Positions 23,616-31,501 of a stretch of 64,000 bases of DNA are shown here, piece by piece; within the stretch, counting starts at the first letter, position 1; every line of letters starts with the position of its first letter. Under the pieces are notes generated by a model. The model was not told where the DNA came from. It saw only the letters and a list, made by a program, of their open reading frames with translations, and ran no database searches. Location of the stretch: positions 3,968,001 through 4,032,000 of the forward strand of contig NZ_CP109178.1 of assembly GCF_036248255.1 (NCBI RefSeq), given 5' to 3'. A program made the position numbers and the translations under genes. This DNA comes from Streptomyces sp. NBC_01717. GTDB taxonomy: Bacteria; Actinomycetota; Actinomycetes; Streptomycetales; Streptomycetaceae.

Positions 23616-25235
23616 TCATCCGGGTGGTTGCCATGAACGCAGGATGGTGTCGAACTTCTTGCGATCCCAGTCCTCAGCCGGACCACCCATATATATGGCG
23701 TACTCTGCCCCACCATGCCCAACCGAGTACATCTGGTCAATCGCCCGGCGCTTTCCAGGGTGATTCTCACTCGCTGTCCAAGAAAACTCCCACAGCGCGG
23801 CGTTTTGATCCCGGTAGGTGTTGGCAAGCAGCGCCAGCCTCCGATAATCCGCGAGCCCACCAATCTTGGTTTCGAGGCTCAGAAGGTGCAGATATGGGGT
23901 CTCGAAGTCTGGATTCTCATCGATACTGATTCGAAGGAAGTGGTTGCCATTGTCTGGGGTGTAGTCGACGTTCCCAGCGTTTACTCGGCGCTCCCAGCCG
24001 CGCGGTAGAAGCAAGCTGAACCCTTCGGGGTCAGTCACCCGTTGCCAACCGTCCGGTATGGCCTTGCTGGACGGGGAAGGCTTCGATGCCTCGGCCGAAG
24101 GCCGCGGCGAAGTGCTGCTGCCGTGCGGCGAACCGCTCCCGGCGGAGCCGGTCCTCGAGTTGTCGCCGTACTTCATCGCGGCCAGTCCGGCGCCGCCGCC
24201 GACCAGTGCGGCGACGGCGACGACCAGGATCGCCGTACGCCAACGGCCACGGCTGCGGCGGGTCATCGGCGTCGCGGTGAACTGCGGGACGGTGGCGCGT
24301 GATTCCGCTCCGGTGCCGACCGGGCCGTCCGAGCCCATCGAACGCAGGGCTTCCTCGGACACCCGCTGGGTCGGGACGTAGGCCTGCGCCGCCCGGGGCT
24401 CCCGGCCCTCCATCGCCTGCAGCAGCATCCGCTCCGTCTCGGCCGCCGACGGCCGGTCCGCCGGGTCCTTGCGGAGCAGTGCGGTGATCACCGGTGCGAG
24501 CGCCCCGGCCCGGGAGGGCGGCGGCGGTTCCTCGGTGACGACGGCCTGCATGGTGGAGATCGGGGATGTGCGACGGAACGGCGAACACCCCTCGACCGCG
24601 GTGTAGAGCGTGGCGCCGAGGGACCAGAGGTCGGACGCGGGGCCAGGGTCGCCGCCCCGTACCCGCTCGGGCGCCAGATAGTCGATGGAACCGACCAGTT
24701 CGCCGGTCCTGGTGATCGTCGAGTCGCCCTCTATCGCGGCGATCCCGAAGTCGGTGAGCAGCACCTGTCCGTCACGGGCGAGGAGTACGTTGCCGGGCTT
24801 CACGTCCCGGTGCAGCACACCGGCGCTGTGCGCGGCGCGCAGGGCACTCAGGACATGGAGGCCGATCCTGGCCGCCTCGCGCGGCGCGATCTCGCCGCTC
24901 TCCTTGGCGGCGTCGGCGAGTGACGGCCCGTCGACGTACTGCATGACGATCCAGGGCCGGTTGTCGTACTCGACCACGTCGTGGACGGTGACCACGCCGG
25001 GATGGGTGATGCGGGCCGCCGCCCGGGCCTCCTTCTGGGTACGGGCATGCAGCACGACCCGGTCGGCCTCCGCGACGTACAGCCCGGCGGTCAACTCCTT
25101 GACGGCTACCGTGCGGTGCAGCACCTCGTCGTGGGCGCGCCAGACCTTGCCCATGCCTCCGCGCCCGAGGACTTCACCGAGCCGGTATCTCCCGGCCAGT
25201 ACCAGCCCCGCGCCCGTTTCCTGTGATCGGTCCAC
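23616..25235 (-). CDS. Membrane Ser/Thr protein kinase with low-GC sensor domain
   Basis: PknB-type transmembrane kinase of 539 residues. The catalytic domain (about 10-275) is intact: glycine loop GRGGMGKVW, VAVKE lysine, HRDVKPGN, DFG and a SIDYLAPE segment. A linker leads to one membrane span near 335-357 (AILVVAVAALVGGGAGLAA), then an extracytoplasmic domain of about 145 residues (WQRVTDPEGFSLLLPRGW...) that resembles the C-termini of the two neighbouring kinases. GTG 25235 is chosen over the upstream frame start (25319) because GGGGACAA precedes it and the kinase fold begins soon after. Base composition drops abruptly near 24050, the boundary of the sensor domain. Confidence 0.9.
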   Translation of the reverse strand: MDRSQETGAGLVLAGRYRLGEVLGRGGMGKVWRAHDEVLHRTVAVKELTAGLYVAEADRVVLHARTQKEARAAARITHPGVVTVHDVVEYDNRPWIVMQYVDGPSLADAAKESGEIAPREAARIGLHVLSALRAAHSAGVLHRDVKPGNVLLARDGQVLLTDFGIAAIEGDSTITRTGELVGSIDYLAPERVRGGDPGPASDLWSLGATLYTAVEGCSPFRRTSPISTMQAVVTEEPPPPSRAGALAPVITALLRKDPADRPSAAETERMLLQAMEGREPRAAQAYVPTQRVSEEALRSMGSDGPVGTGAESRATVPQFTATPMTRRSRGRWRTAILVVAVAALVGGGAGLAAMKYGDNSRTGSAGSGSPHGSSTSPRPSAEASKPSPSSKAIPDGWQRVTDPEGFSLLLPRGWERRVNAGNVDYTPDNGNHFLRISIDENPDFETPYLHLLSLETKIGGLADYRRLALLANTYRDQNAALWEFSWTASENHPGKRRAIDQMYSVGHGGAEYAIYMGGPAEDWDRKKFDTILRSWQPPG

Positions 25236-25361
25236 TTGTCCCCGCCCCGTTTCCTTCGGCTGCCAGGTTACGGAGGGGAGGTACGGCCACGGAACCTCGC
25301 ATCGCTCACGAGATCGCACTGTGATGCTTGTCGCCCGGCCGACCGTGTTCCTGTCGGCGAT

Positions 25362-28061
25362 TCAGGAAGTCACGCGGTAGGAGGCTATGGCCTGTTCGTA
25401 GATGGCCGTCACCTTGTCGCGCTCGGTGTCCGGACCGATCACCTGGAGCACGTGGTAGCGGCCGTCGACGATCATCGCGAGGTTGCGGACGTACACCTCG
25501 CGCCCGGTGTCGTCCTGCCAGGTGAACTGGCCCTCCGCCATGGCCTGTCGGCCGACGTCGATACGGCGCAGCCCCGTCGCCGAGGACCAGCTGGAGTCCC
25601 GGAAGGGCTGCAACTCCCGCTCCTTGTCGCGCTGGTAGACCAGCGGATCATCACCGTTGGCCCGCACGGTGTCGCGCCCCGGCACGACCAGCAGACTGAA
25701 CCCGTCGCTGCCGTACCGTATCTGCCGGTCCGCGTCGGCGGGGCTGCGCTGCCAGCCCTTCAGCACGCCGACCTCGAAGCCCTCCGCGTCCTTGCGCAGG
25801 CTGTATCCGGGGGCGAGCGCGACGGCGGAGCGGCTGGTCTGCGGCTTCTGGGTGCCGGGCGACGACCGGGGCGACTGCGACGGCGGCTTCCCGTCGGACG
25901 TGCCGGGAGCGCCGGTGTCCGTGGCGGCCGGGCCCGATCCCTTCGAGTCGGACCCGGTGCCGGCCTTGGGCATGAACATCACGGCGTATGCGATGGCCGC
26001 GGCCAGGGCCAGCAGGATCAGCACGAGCAGCAGCCGCCCGAGCCGCTGCGGCGCGCGCCCGTCACCCTGCTGCGGACGGGGCGGAGTGCGCAACGCCTTG
26101 GGCCCCTTGGGCTCACGCGGAGCCCTGGGCGCCCTCTCGACCCGTGGCCGCTCGTACCGGTCGGGCCTCTCCCTCGTCTGGCGGTGGCGGCCGTGCGCCG
26201 AGGCGCTGCCCAGGCGGCCGCGGCGCTTGCGGACCAGCTCGCCCCGGCGGCGCACGACGGGCAGCCGGGTGTCGTCGACGGACGGCAGGGGCACTACATC
26301 GAGACCGGCCTCGGGCTCGGGCGCCGACCGTACGAGAGAGCGCAGCCAGCCGCGCAGCTCCTCGAAGTCCGGGCGCTCGGTGGGGTCCTGGCGCAGCAGC
26401 GATTCGACGACGGGGCGCAGCGGACCGCACTCCTCGGCGAAGGCGGGCGGCTCGCCGCAGACCATCTGGACGAGCTCGGCCGCGTTCTCCTCGGGGTATG
26501 GGGCATGGCCCTGGACGGCGCGGTAGAGCAGGGCGCCGAGCGCCCAGAGGTCGGTGGCGGGGCCGATGGGCGGCGCCAACTGCCAGTTCTCGTGGACCGG
26601 TCCGGCCTGCTCGGGCGCCCAGCGCTCGGTGACGGCACCGACGACGGCGATCCGGGTCTGCCGGGCGCGCTCGGCGGCCAGGGTGGTGGCGGGGCCGCGG
26701 TAGCCGGAATTCCCCCGGTCACCGGCGACGATGTCGTCCCAGCGGCCGGAGGTGACCTGCTGCGGCTGCTGGTGCCGGCGTTCCGCTGCGGAGGTGGTGC
26801 CGTGGCGCCGGGCGTCGGCGCGCAGGGCGTCCTCGTTGGAGCCTCCGGCGGGAACGGGGCGCCCGAAGTCGGCGCCGTCGCCCCAGGTGCCGGTCAGGTG
26901 CATCCGCCGGCCGGGCGGCCCCTGCCCACGGTGACCGCCGTCGCCGTCGTCGCCCCTGTCGCTGCCGTACGGGCTGCCGTACTCGTTGTCGTCGTCTTCG
27001 TCGCCCTCGTCGTCGTACGGGTCGTCGGCGGTGGGGCCCCAGCCGCCCGTCGGCCGTACCCGGCCGGTGTCGGGCCGTCCGGGGCGCTGGACGGGAAGGA
27101 TGCCGGTCTCCTCCGCTTCCACCGGCTCACTCGTCCCGGCCTGTCGCCGCTCCTCGCTGACGCGTGCGGCGGCGCGGGTGCCCGCCCGGTAGGCGGCGAT
27201 GGCTCCGGCGCGTGCGGCCCGCAACTCCGAGGCACTGCCCGCGCCGTGAACGTCGGGGTCCGGCGGCCGGCGGACGGCTTCCAACTCACCGGCGGGGTGG
27301 CGCGAGGCCGGCAGCCCGACCGGATCGACGGGCTCGACCGGATGGTCGACGGGCTCGCCCGGCCAGGCGATCCCGGCCGGACCGGCGGGCGGCAGCGTCG
27401 CGGCGGGCGGAACATACGGACCGGTCGGGCCCGACTCGACCGCGGGCTCCCCGTACGCCTCGTCGTCGGGCTGCGGCGTCGGCACGTACCCGCACAGCGC
27501 CTCCTCCGCCGCCCCGGCCGCCAGGCCGGTCAGCACGACGCGTCCGTCGTCGCAGATCAGCACCGTACGGACGGTGATGTTCCGGTGCGTCCAGCCGTGC
27601 GCGTGCAGCACCCGCAGGGCCGTCAGCACATCGGAGCCGATCTCGGCGGCCCGGTACGGATTCAGCGGCCGCTCGGCGAGCAGCGCGGCCAGCGGGCGGG
27701 CCGCGACAAGCTCGCTCACGATCCAGAGCGACCCGTCCTCGGCGAACACATCGAAGACCTGGTCGAGCCTCGGGTGGTCGGGCACCTGGGCGGCGGCCTG
27801 CGCAGCCTCTATCGCGCGCCGGACCGCGGGGTCCGTGGACCGCCGCACCGCGCGCCCGGTGGTCCGCCGGGCCGTCGAGGGCAGCCCGTCGGCGTCGAGC
27901 ACCTCGGCGTCCACGACCTCAGGCAACGGCAGCTGCCGCACCAGGACTTCCTGACCGCTGGCCGTGTCGAACGCCCGGGTCTCGACCAGTTCGTACTCGT
28001 CCGACGGAGGCAGCGGCAGGCGGTAGCGGTCGGCAAGCACCCGACCCGCATAGTCGTCCAC
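25362..28061 (-). CDS. Transmembrane pseudokinase with large disordered insert
   Basis: An 899-residue kinase-fold protein that has lost its chemistry. The glycine loop is replaced (RLPLPPSDEYEL), the VAIK lysine is Arg42 (VLVRQL), the HRD motif is HRN (159-161, Asp to Asn) and DFG is TGL (178-180). After the DFG position comes about 280 residues of Pro/Asp/Gly/Arg-rich low-complexity sequence before the C-lobe resumes at WAPEQAGPV... and DLWALGALLYRAVQG. One membrane span lies near 675-697, then a ~200-residue extracytoplasmic domain (YSLRKDAEGFEVGVLKGW). GTG 28061 has GGGGAGG 6 nt upstream. It lies between two active kinase genes in the same direction and may act as their scaffold or regulator. 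Confidence 0.85.
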   Translation of the reverse strand: MDDYAGRVLADRYRLPLPPSDEYELVETRAFDTASGQEVLVRQLPLPEVVDAEVLDADGLPSTARRTTGRAVRRSTDPAVRRAIEAAQAAAQVPDHPRLDQVFDVFAEDGSLWIVSELVAARPLAALLAERPLNPYRAAEIGSDVLTALRVLHAHGWTHRNITVRTVLICDDGRVVLTGLAAGAAEEALCGYVPTPQPDDEAYGEPAVESGPTGPYVPPAATLPPAGPAGIAWPGEPVDHPVEPVDPVGLPASRHPAGELEAVRRPPDPDVHGAGSASELRAARAGAIAAYRAGTRAAARVSEERRQAGTSEPVEAEETGILPVQRPGRPDTGRVRPTGGWGPTADDPYDDEGDEDDDNEYGSPYGSDRGDDGDGGHRGQGPPGRRMHLTGTWGDGADFGRPVPAGGSNEDALRADARRHGTTSAAERRHQQPQQVTSGRWDDIVAGDRGNSGYRGPATTLAAERARQTRIAVVGAVTERWAPEQAGPVHENWQLAPPIGPATDLWALGALLYRAVQGHAPYPEENAAELVQMVCGEPPAFAEECGPLRPVVESLLRQDPTERPDFEELRGWLRSLVRSAPEPEAGLDVVPLPSVDDTRLPVVRRRGELVRKRRGRLGSASAHGRHRQTRERPDRYERPRVERAPRAPREPKGPKALRTPPRPQQGDGRAPQRLGRLLLVLILLALAAAIAYAVMFMPKAGTGSDSKGSGPAATDTGAPGTSDGKPPSQSPRSSPGTQKPQTSRSAVALAPGYSLRKDAEGFEVGVLKGWQRSPADADRQIRYGSDGFSLLVVPGRDTVRANGDDPLVYQRDKERELQPFRDSSWSSATGLRRIDVGRQAMAEGQFTWQDDTGREVYVRNLAMIVDGRYHVLQVIGPDTERDKVTAIYEQAIASYRVTS

Positions 28062-28113
28062 GACGCCTCCCCAGAGCGCGCTGTCCCCCCGGCCACGAAC
28101 CCCGTACCAACCC

Positions 28114-28144
28114 GTCAATTGCGGTCACTTACTGTGCAATTGAC
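28114..28144. promoter_or_regulatory. 31-bp inverted repeat upstream of the pseudokinase gene
   Basis: GTCAATTGC (28114-28122) and GCAATTGAC (28136-28144) are perfect 9-bp arms with a 13-nt spacer, in an A/T-rich pocket of an otherwise GC-rich region. It is the only sizeable gap inside the kinase cluster (28062-28229). Likely an operator or a recombination-like site; the arm spacing of 22 bp centre to centre suits a dimer binding two adjacent major grooves. Confidence 0.55.
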
Positions 28145-28229
28145 CTATACATTCGGCTGCGTACGGTTCTCAAGCTCTCACAATACGTGGCAAGTGCCGA
28201 CCGTGCGGCAGGTCGCCGCAACCCGGCGC

Positions 28230-30212
28230 TCAGTCCTTGGGCTTGAACGTGGCGAAGGCCGTCTCGCGCAGCGTCCGGCACTCCTTGCCGTTCCACTCAC
28301 TCGCCTTGCAGCTGATCATGATCGAGTAGCCGTGCGTGTCGTCGGCCCGGAAACCGCGGTTCAGCACCCGGATCCGCCGGCCCTGCTGCGTACGCTCGAA
28401 CTCCCAGTCGGCGACGGTCGGGTAGCCGTTGAACTCGACCTTCCTTATCCCGAGGTGCCGGTAGCCGTCGCTGCTGGCCGCGACCGCGCTCCTCGCGGCG
28501 TTCCAGGCAGCAGCGGCGTCCTTCCCGGGAGAGCTGTTGTAGTCGATCTGGACGCGCGGGAATCCACCGTCGACAGCGTAGATCTGACCCGAGTTGGCGC
28601 CCGCGATCTTGTAGCGCGTGAAGTTCTTGGGCATCGCCATCGTGAAGTGGAACTGTTTGTTGGTGACCGTCCTGTACCCGTCGGGCAGCGCGTCGCCGGC
28701 CTTCGAACTCCCGGTCCCGGAGTCGTCCGACCCCTTGCCCGAGTCGTCGTCCGCGTCCTTGCCCTTGCCCTTGTCCTTGCCCTGATCGTCGCTCGGGTCC
28801 TGGCCCTGGTCCTTGCCGCTTGCGTCGCCCTTGTCCGTGTCGGCGGAGGCGCCGCCTGCCGAGGCGGAGGTGCCGCCCTTGGCGGAACCGCTGCTCCCGT
28901 TGTCCTTGTCACCCCCGCCGAGCGTGAGCGCAAGGACCGTGCCGAGCACGGCGAGCGCGATGACGACCGCGATGATCGCCAGGGTGCGGCGGGGCACCAC
29001 GTCCGTGATGGACGCCCGGACCGGCGCGTTCGACGACCCGCCCGGACGCTGCGGGGGTACGCCACCGACGGCGGAGGCCGGCGAAGCCGTGGGTCGGACC
29101 GGAGCCGAAGGAGCGGTCCGCGGCGCAGGCGAGGCGGCAGGAGCGGACGCCGAGCCGGCAACAGCCACACCCGCACCGGCGCCGGGCGCCGCCTTCGCGT
29201 TCCGCACGGAGCGCAACGCGCCGCGCAGGCGGTCACGCGCGACCTCCCCGGCTTCCCCGAGCTTCGACGCCCCCTTGGTGCGGGGGGCTGCGACGCGGCC
29301 GGGCAGCGCCATCACCTGGGTGGAGTCGGCCGGCGGGGGCACCACAGGGGCGGGCTTGTCGGCTGCGTGGATCACATCGCTGAGCAGGGCCCGCGCGCCG
29401 GCGTCGTCGAGCCGCTGCTCCGGGTCCCTGGCGAGCAGGCCGTAGATGACCTCCTCCAGCGGACCCGCATTCTTCGGCGGGTCGAGCGGCTCGGTCATCA
29501 CCGCGGTCAGCGTGGCGATCGCCGACCCCTTGTCGTACGGCGGGCAGCCCTCGACGCTCGCGTACAGCAGTCCGCCGAGCGACCACAGGTCGGCGGGCGG
29601 TCCGGGCTTGTGCCCGCGGGCGCGTTCCGGCGAGATGTACGAGGGGGCGCCGACGAGCATGCCCGTCGAGGTGACGGACGGGTCGCCCTCGACCTGTGCG
29701 ATGCCGAAGTCGGTCAGGACGACCCGGCCGTCCTCGGAGATCAGCACGTTGGACGGCTTCACATCGCGGTGCAGAATGCCCTCGCGGTGCGCCATACGCA
29801 GCACGTCGAGGATGGCGAGGCCGACCTCGGCCGCGCGCTTCGGCGTCAGCACACCGTCCTCGCGCACCACCTCGGCAAGCGACTTGCCCTCGATCAGTTC
29901 CATCACGATCCACGGCCGGTCGTCCTCGTCGACCACGTCGTAGACCGTCACCGCGCCGTTGTTGCGGATCCTTGCGATCGCCTTCGCCTCGCGCAGTGTG
30001 CGAGTGATCAGCCGGCGCTTCTCGTCGTCGTCGATGGCCGACGGGAACCGCAGCTCCTTGACCGCCACCGTGCGGCCCAGCGTCTCGTCGACGGCACGCC
30101 AGACCGTGCCCATACCGCCCCGGCCCAGCACCTCCCCGAGCCGGTACCTACCCGCAAGGAGACGTCCATCCGTGTCCCGTTGGGGCTCCCGTGCCTGCTC
30201 CGCCTCCGACAT
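28230..30212 (-). CDS. PknB-type transmembrane Ser/Thr protein kinase
   Basis: A 660-residue eukaryotic-like kinase. The catalytic domain (about 18-285) is complete: GRGGMGTVW, VAVKEL, HRDVKPSN, TDFGIAQ, and SPERARGHKPGPPADLWSLG. A Pro/Ala-rich linker precedes the membrane span near 410-432 (LAIIAVVIALAVLGTVLALTL). A Gly/Asp/Lys-rich low-complexity stalk (about 435-505) and an extracytoplasmic domain (YRTVTNKQFHFTMAMP to the end) follow. The outer domain is related in outline to those of the two downstream kinase-fold proteins. It heads the leftward cluster of three, starting at ATG 30212. Substrates are unknown; cell-wall and division proteins are common targets in actinobacteria. Confidence 0.92.
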   Translation of the reverse strand: MSEAEQAREPQRDTDGRLLAGRYRLGEVLGRGGMGTVWRAVDETLGRTVAVKELRFPSAIDDDEKRRLITRTLREAKAIARIRNNGAVTVYDVVDEDDRPWIVMELIEGKSLAEVVREDGVLTPKRAAEVGLAILDVLRMAHREGILHRDVKPSNVLISEDGRVVLTDFGIAQVEGDPSVTSTGMLVGAPSYISPERARGHKPGPPADLWSLGGLLYASVEGCPPYDKGSAIATLTAVMTEPLDPPKNAGPLEEVIYGLLARDPEQRLDDAGARALLSDVIHAADKPAPVVPPPADSTQVMALPGRVAAPRTKGASKLGEAGEVARDRLRGALRSVRNAKAAPGAGAGVAVAGSASAPAASPAPRTAPSAPVRPTASPASAVGGVPPQRPGGSSNAPVRASITDVVPRRTLAIIAVVIALAVLGTVLALTLGGGDKDNGSSGSAKGGTSASAGGASADTDKGDASGKDQGQDPSDDQGKDKGKGKDADDDSGKGSDDSGTGSSKAGDALPDGYRTVTNKQFHFTMAMPKNFTRYKIAGANSGQIYAVDGGFPRVQIDYNSSPGKDAAAAWNAARSAVAASSDGYRHLGIRKVEFNGYPTVADWEFERTQQGRRIRVLNRGFRADDTHGYSIMISCKASEWNGKECRTLRETAFATFKPKD

Positions 30213-30331
30213 GCGTCCCCTCTGCGATCAACCCGCCCTGGCAGAGCGTTCATTGTCCCTCACCCCGGGACCGGTCATGGTGCCGGGTCCGTGGTCCGTC
30301 ATGATGTGGCCGGAGGAAGGGACTCCCTGCC

Positions 30332-31501
30332 ATGCCGATAATCAGGTCGCTGCTCATCACCCCGTTGGTGATAACGCTGCTCAGCCTCGGAACGGCGAGC
30401 CTGCCCAGCGAACCACATCTGACTCCCGCAGCCTCCTACCTTCCTCGGCTCGTCGCCCAGGGCGGCGCTCCGGCTGCGGCCCTTCTGGCCCATCGAGCCT
30501 CCACCGCCCCGTACGACACCTACCGTTCGACAGGCCCCGGCATCGGGCGGCAGGACCGGTTCCGGGCAGGCAGCATCACCAAGACCTTCGTCGCCACGGT
30601 CGTCCTCCAACTCGCCCGGGAGCAACGGCTGCAGCTGTCGGACACCGTGGACCGGCATCTGGCAGGACTGGTCCACGGACACGGCAACGACGGCCGCCGC
30701 ATCACCCTGCGCGCCCTGCTCACCCACACCAGCGGCCTGTACGACTACACGGCCGACACGGACGCCCACCCCGTCACCGCCACCGCCGCCGTCCGTGCGG
30801 CCATCGCGCACCGCCCCACGAACACCACCGGCGATTTCGCCTACTCCAACACCAATTACGTCATGCTCGGCCTCGTCGTTCAGCACGTCACCGGACACAG
30901 CTACGCCACCGAGATCCGCCGCCGCATCATCAACCCCCTCCATCTCACCGGCACGTCGCTGCCCGGCGCCCGCACCACGCTGCCCGCACCGCACGGCCGC
31001 GGCTACTCGCGCGACCCGGCCGACGGCAGCCTCCGCGATGTCACCGCGCTCGACCCGCGCACCGCGGGCGCCGCGGGCGAGCTCATCTCCACACTCGCCG
31101 ATCTGAACCGCTTCTACGCTGCCCTGCTGGGCGGGCGCCTGCTCCCGCCCGCCCAGCTGAGCACCCTGCTGAACACCGGTACGGCGGACGGGATCTATGG
31201 CATGGGCATCTATCCGCAGAAGCTCTCCTGCGGCACTACCGTCTGGGGGCATAACGGCCATATAGCGGGCAGTTACGTCCGCACGGCCGCCACCCGCGAC
31301 GGCCGGCACACCCTGACGTTCCGCATCAACACGGACAGCCTGTCCGATGCGACGCTCGAACCGGCCCTTCTCGAAGCCGAGTTCTGCAGGCCTCACCAGG
31401 GGCTGTCCGGCACGTCCCGGCCGGGCCGCGGACCGGCTCAGACCGGCACGATGTCCGGTGCGCCCAGCCGCGCCGCGTCCGCCGTCTGGTCGTCCGGCTG
31501 A
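30332..31501 (+). CDS. Secreted serine hydrolase, class C beta-lactamase/DD-peptidase fold
   Basis: A 389-residue penicillin-binding-fold hydrolase. An N-terminal hydrophobic segment (IIRSLLITPLVITLLSLGTA) is a signal peptide or anchor. The three family motifs are present: SxxK as Ser81-Ile-Thr-Lys84 (AGSITKTF), YxN in FAYSNTNYVMLG, and HxG in WGHNGHIAG. This points to a D-alanyl-D-alanine carboxypeptidase or esterase acting outside the cell. ATG 30332 has GGAGGAAGG 11 nt upstream. The C-terminal ~21 codons overlap the 3' end of glpD on the other strand by 64 nt. Confidence 0.85.
   Translation: MPIIRSLLITPLVITLLSLGTASLPSEPHLTPAASYLPRLVAQGGAPAAALLAHRASTAPYDTYRSTGPGIGRQDRFRAGSITKTFVATVVLQLAREQRLQLSDTVDRHLAGLVHGHGNDGRRITLRALLTHTSGLYDYTADTDAHPVTATAAVRAAIAHRPTNTTGDFAYSNTNYVMLGLVVQHVTGHSYATEIRRRIINPLHLTGTSLPGARTTLPAPHGRGYSRDPADGSLRDVTALDPRTAGAAGELISTLADLNRFYAALLGGRLLPPAQLSTLLNTGTADGIYGMGIYPQKLSCGTTVWGHNGHIAGSYVRTAATRDGRHTLTFRINTDSLSDATLEPALLEAEFCRPHQGLSGTSRPGRGPAQTGTMSGAPSRAASAVWSSG

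Noticed and set aside
25236..30341. A 1701-codon open frame antisense to the three kinase genes
   Set aside because: It is the mirror of GC-rich coding on the other strand; the kinase motifs lie on the minus strand and this frame has no domain or ribosome binding site.
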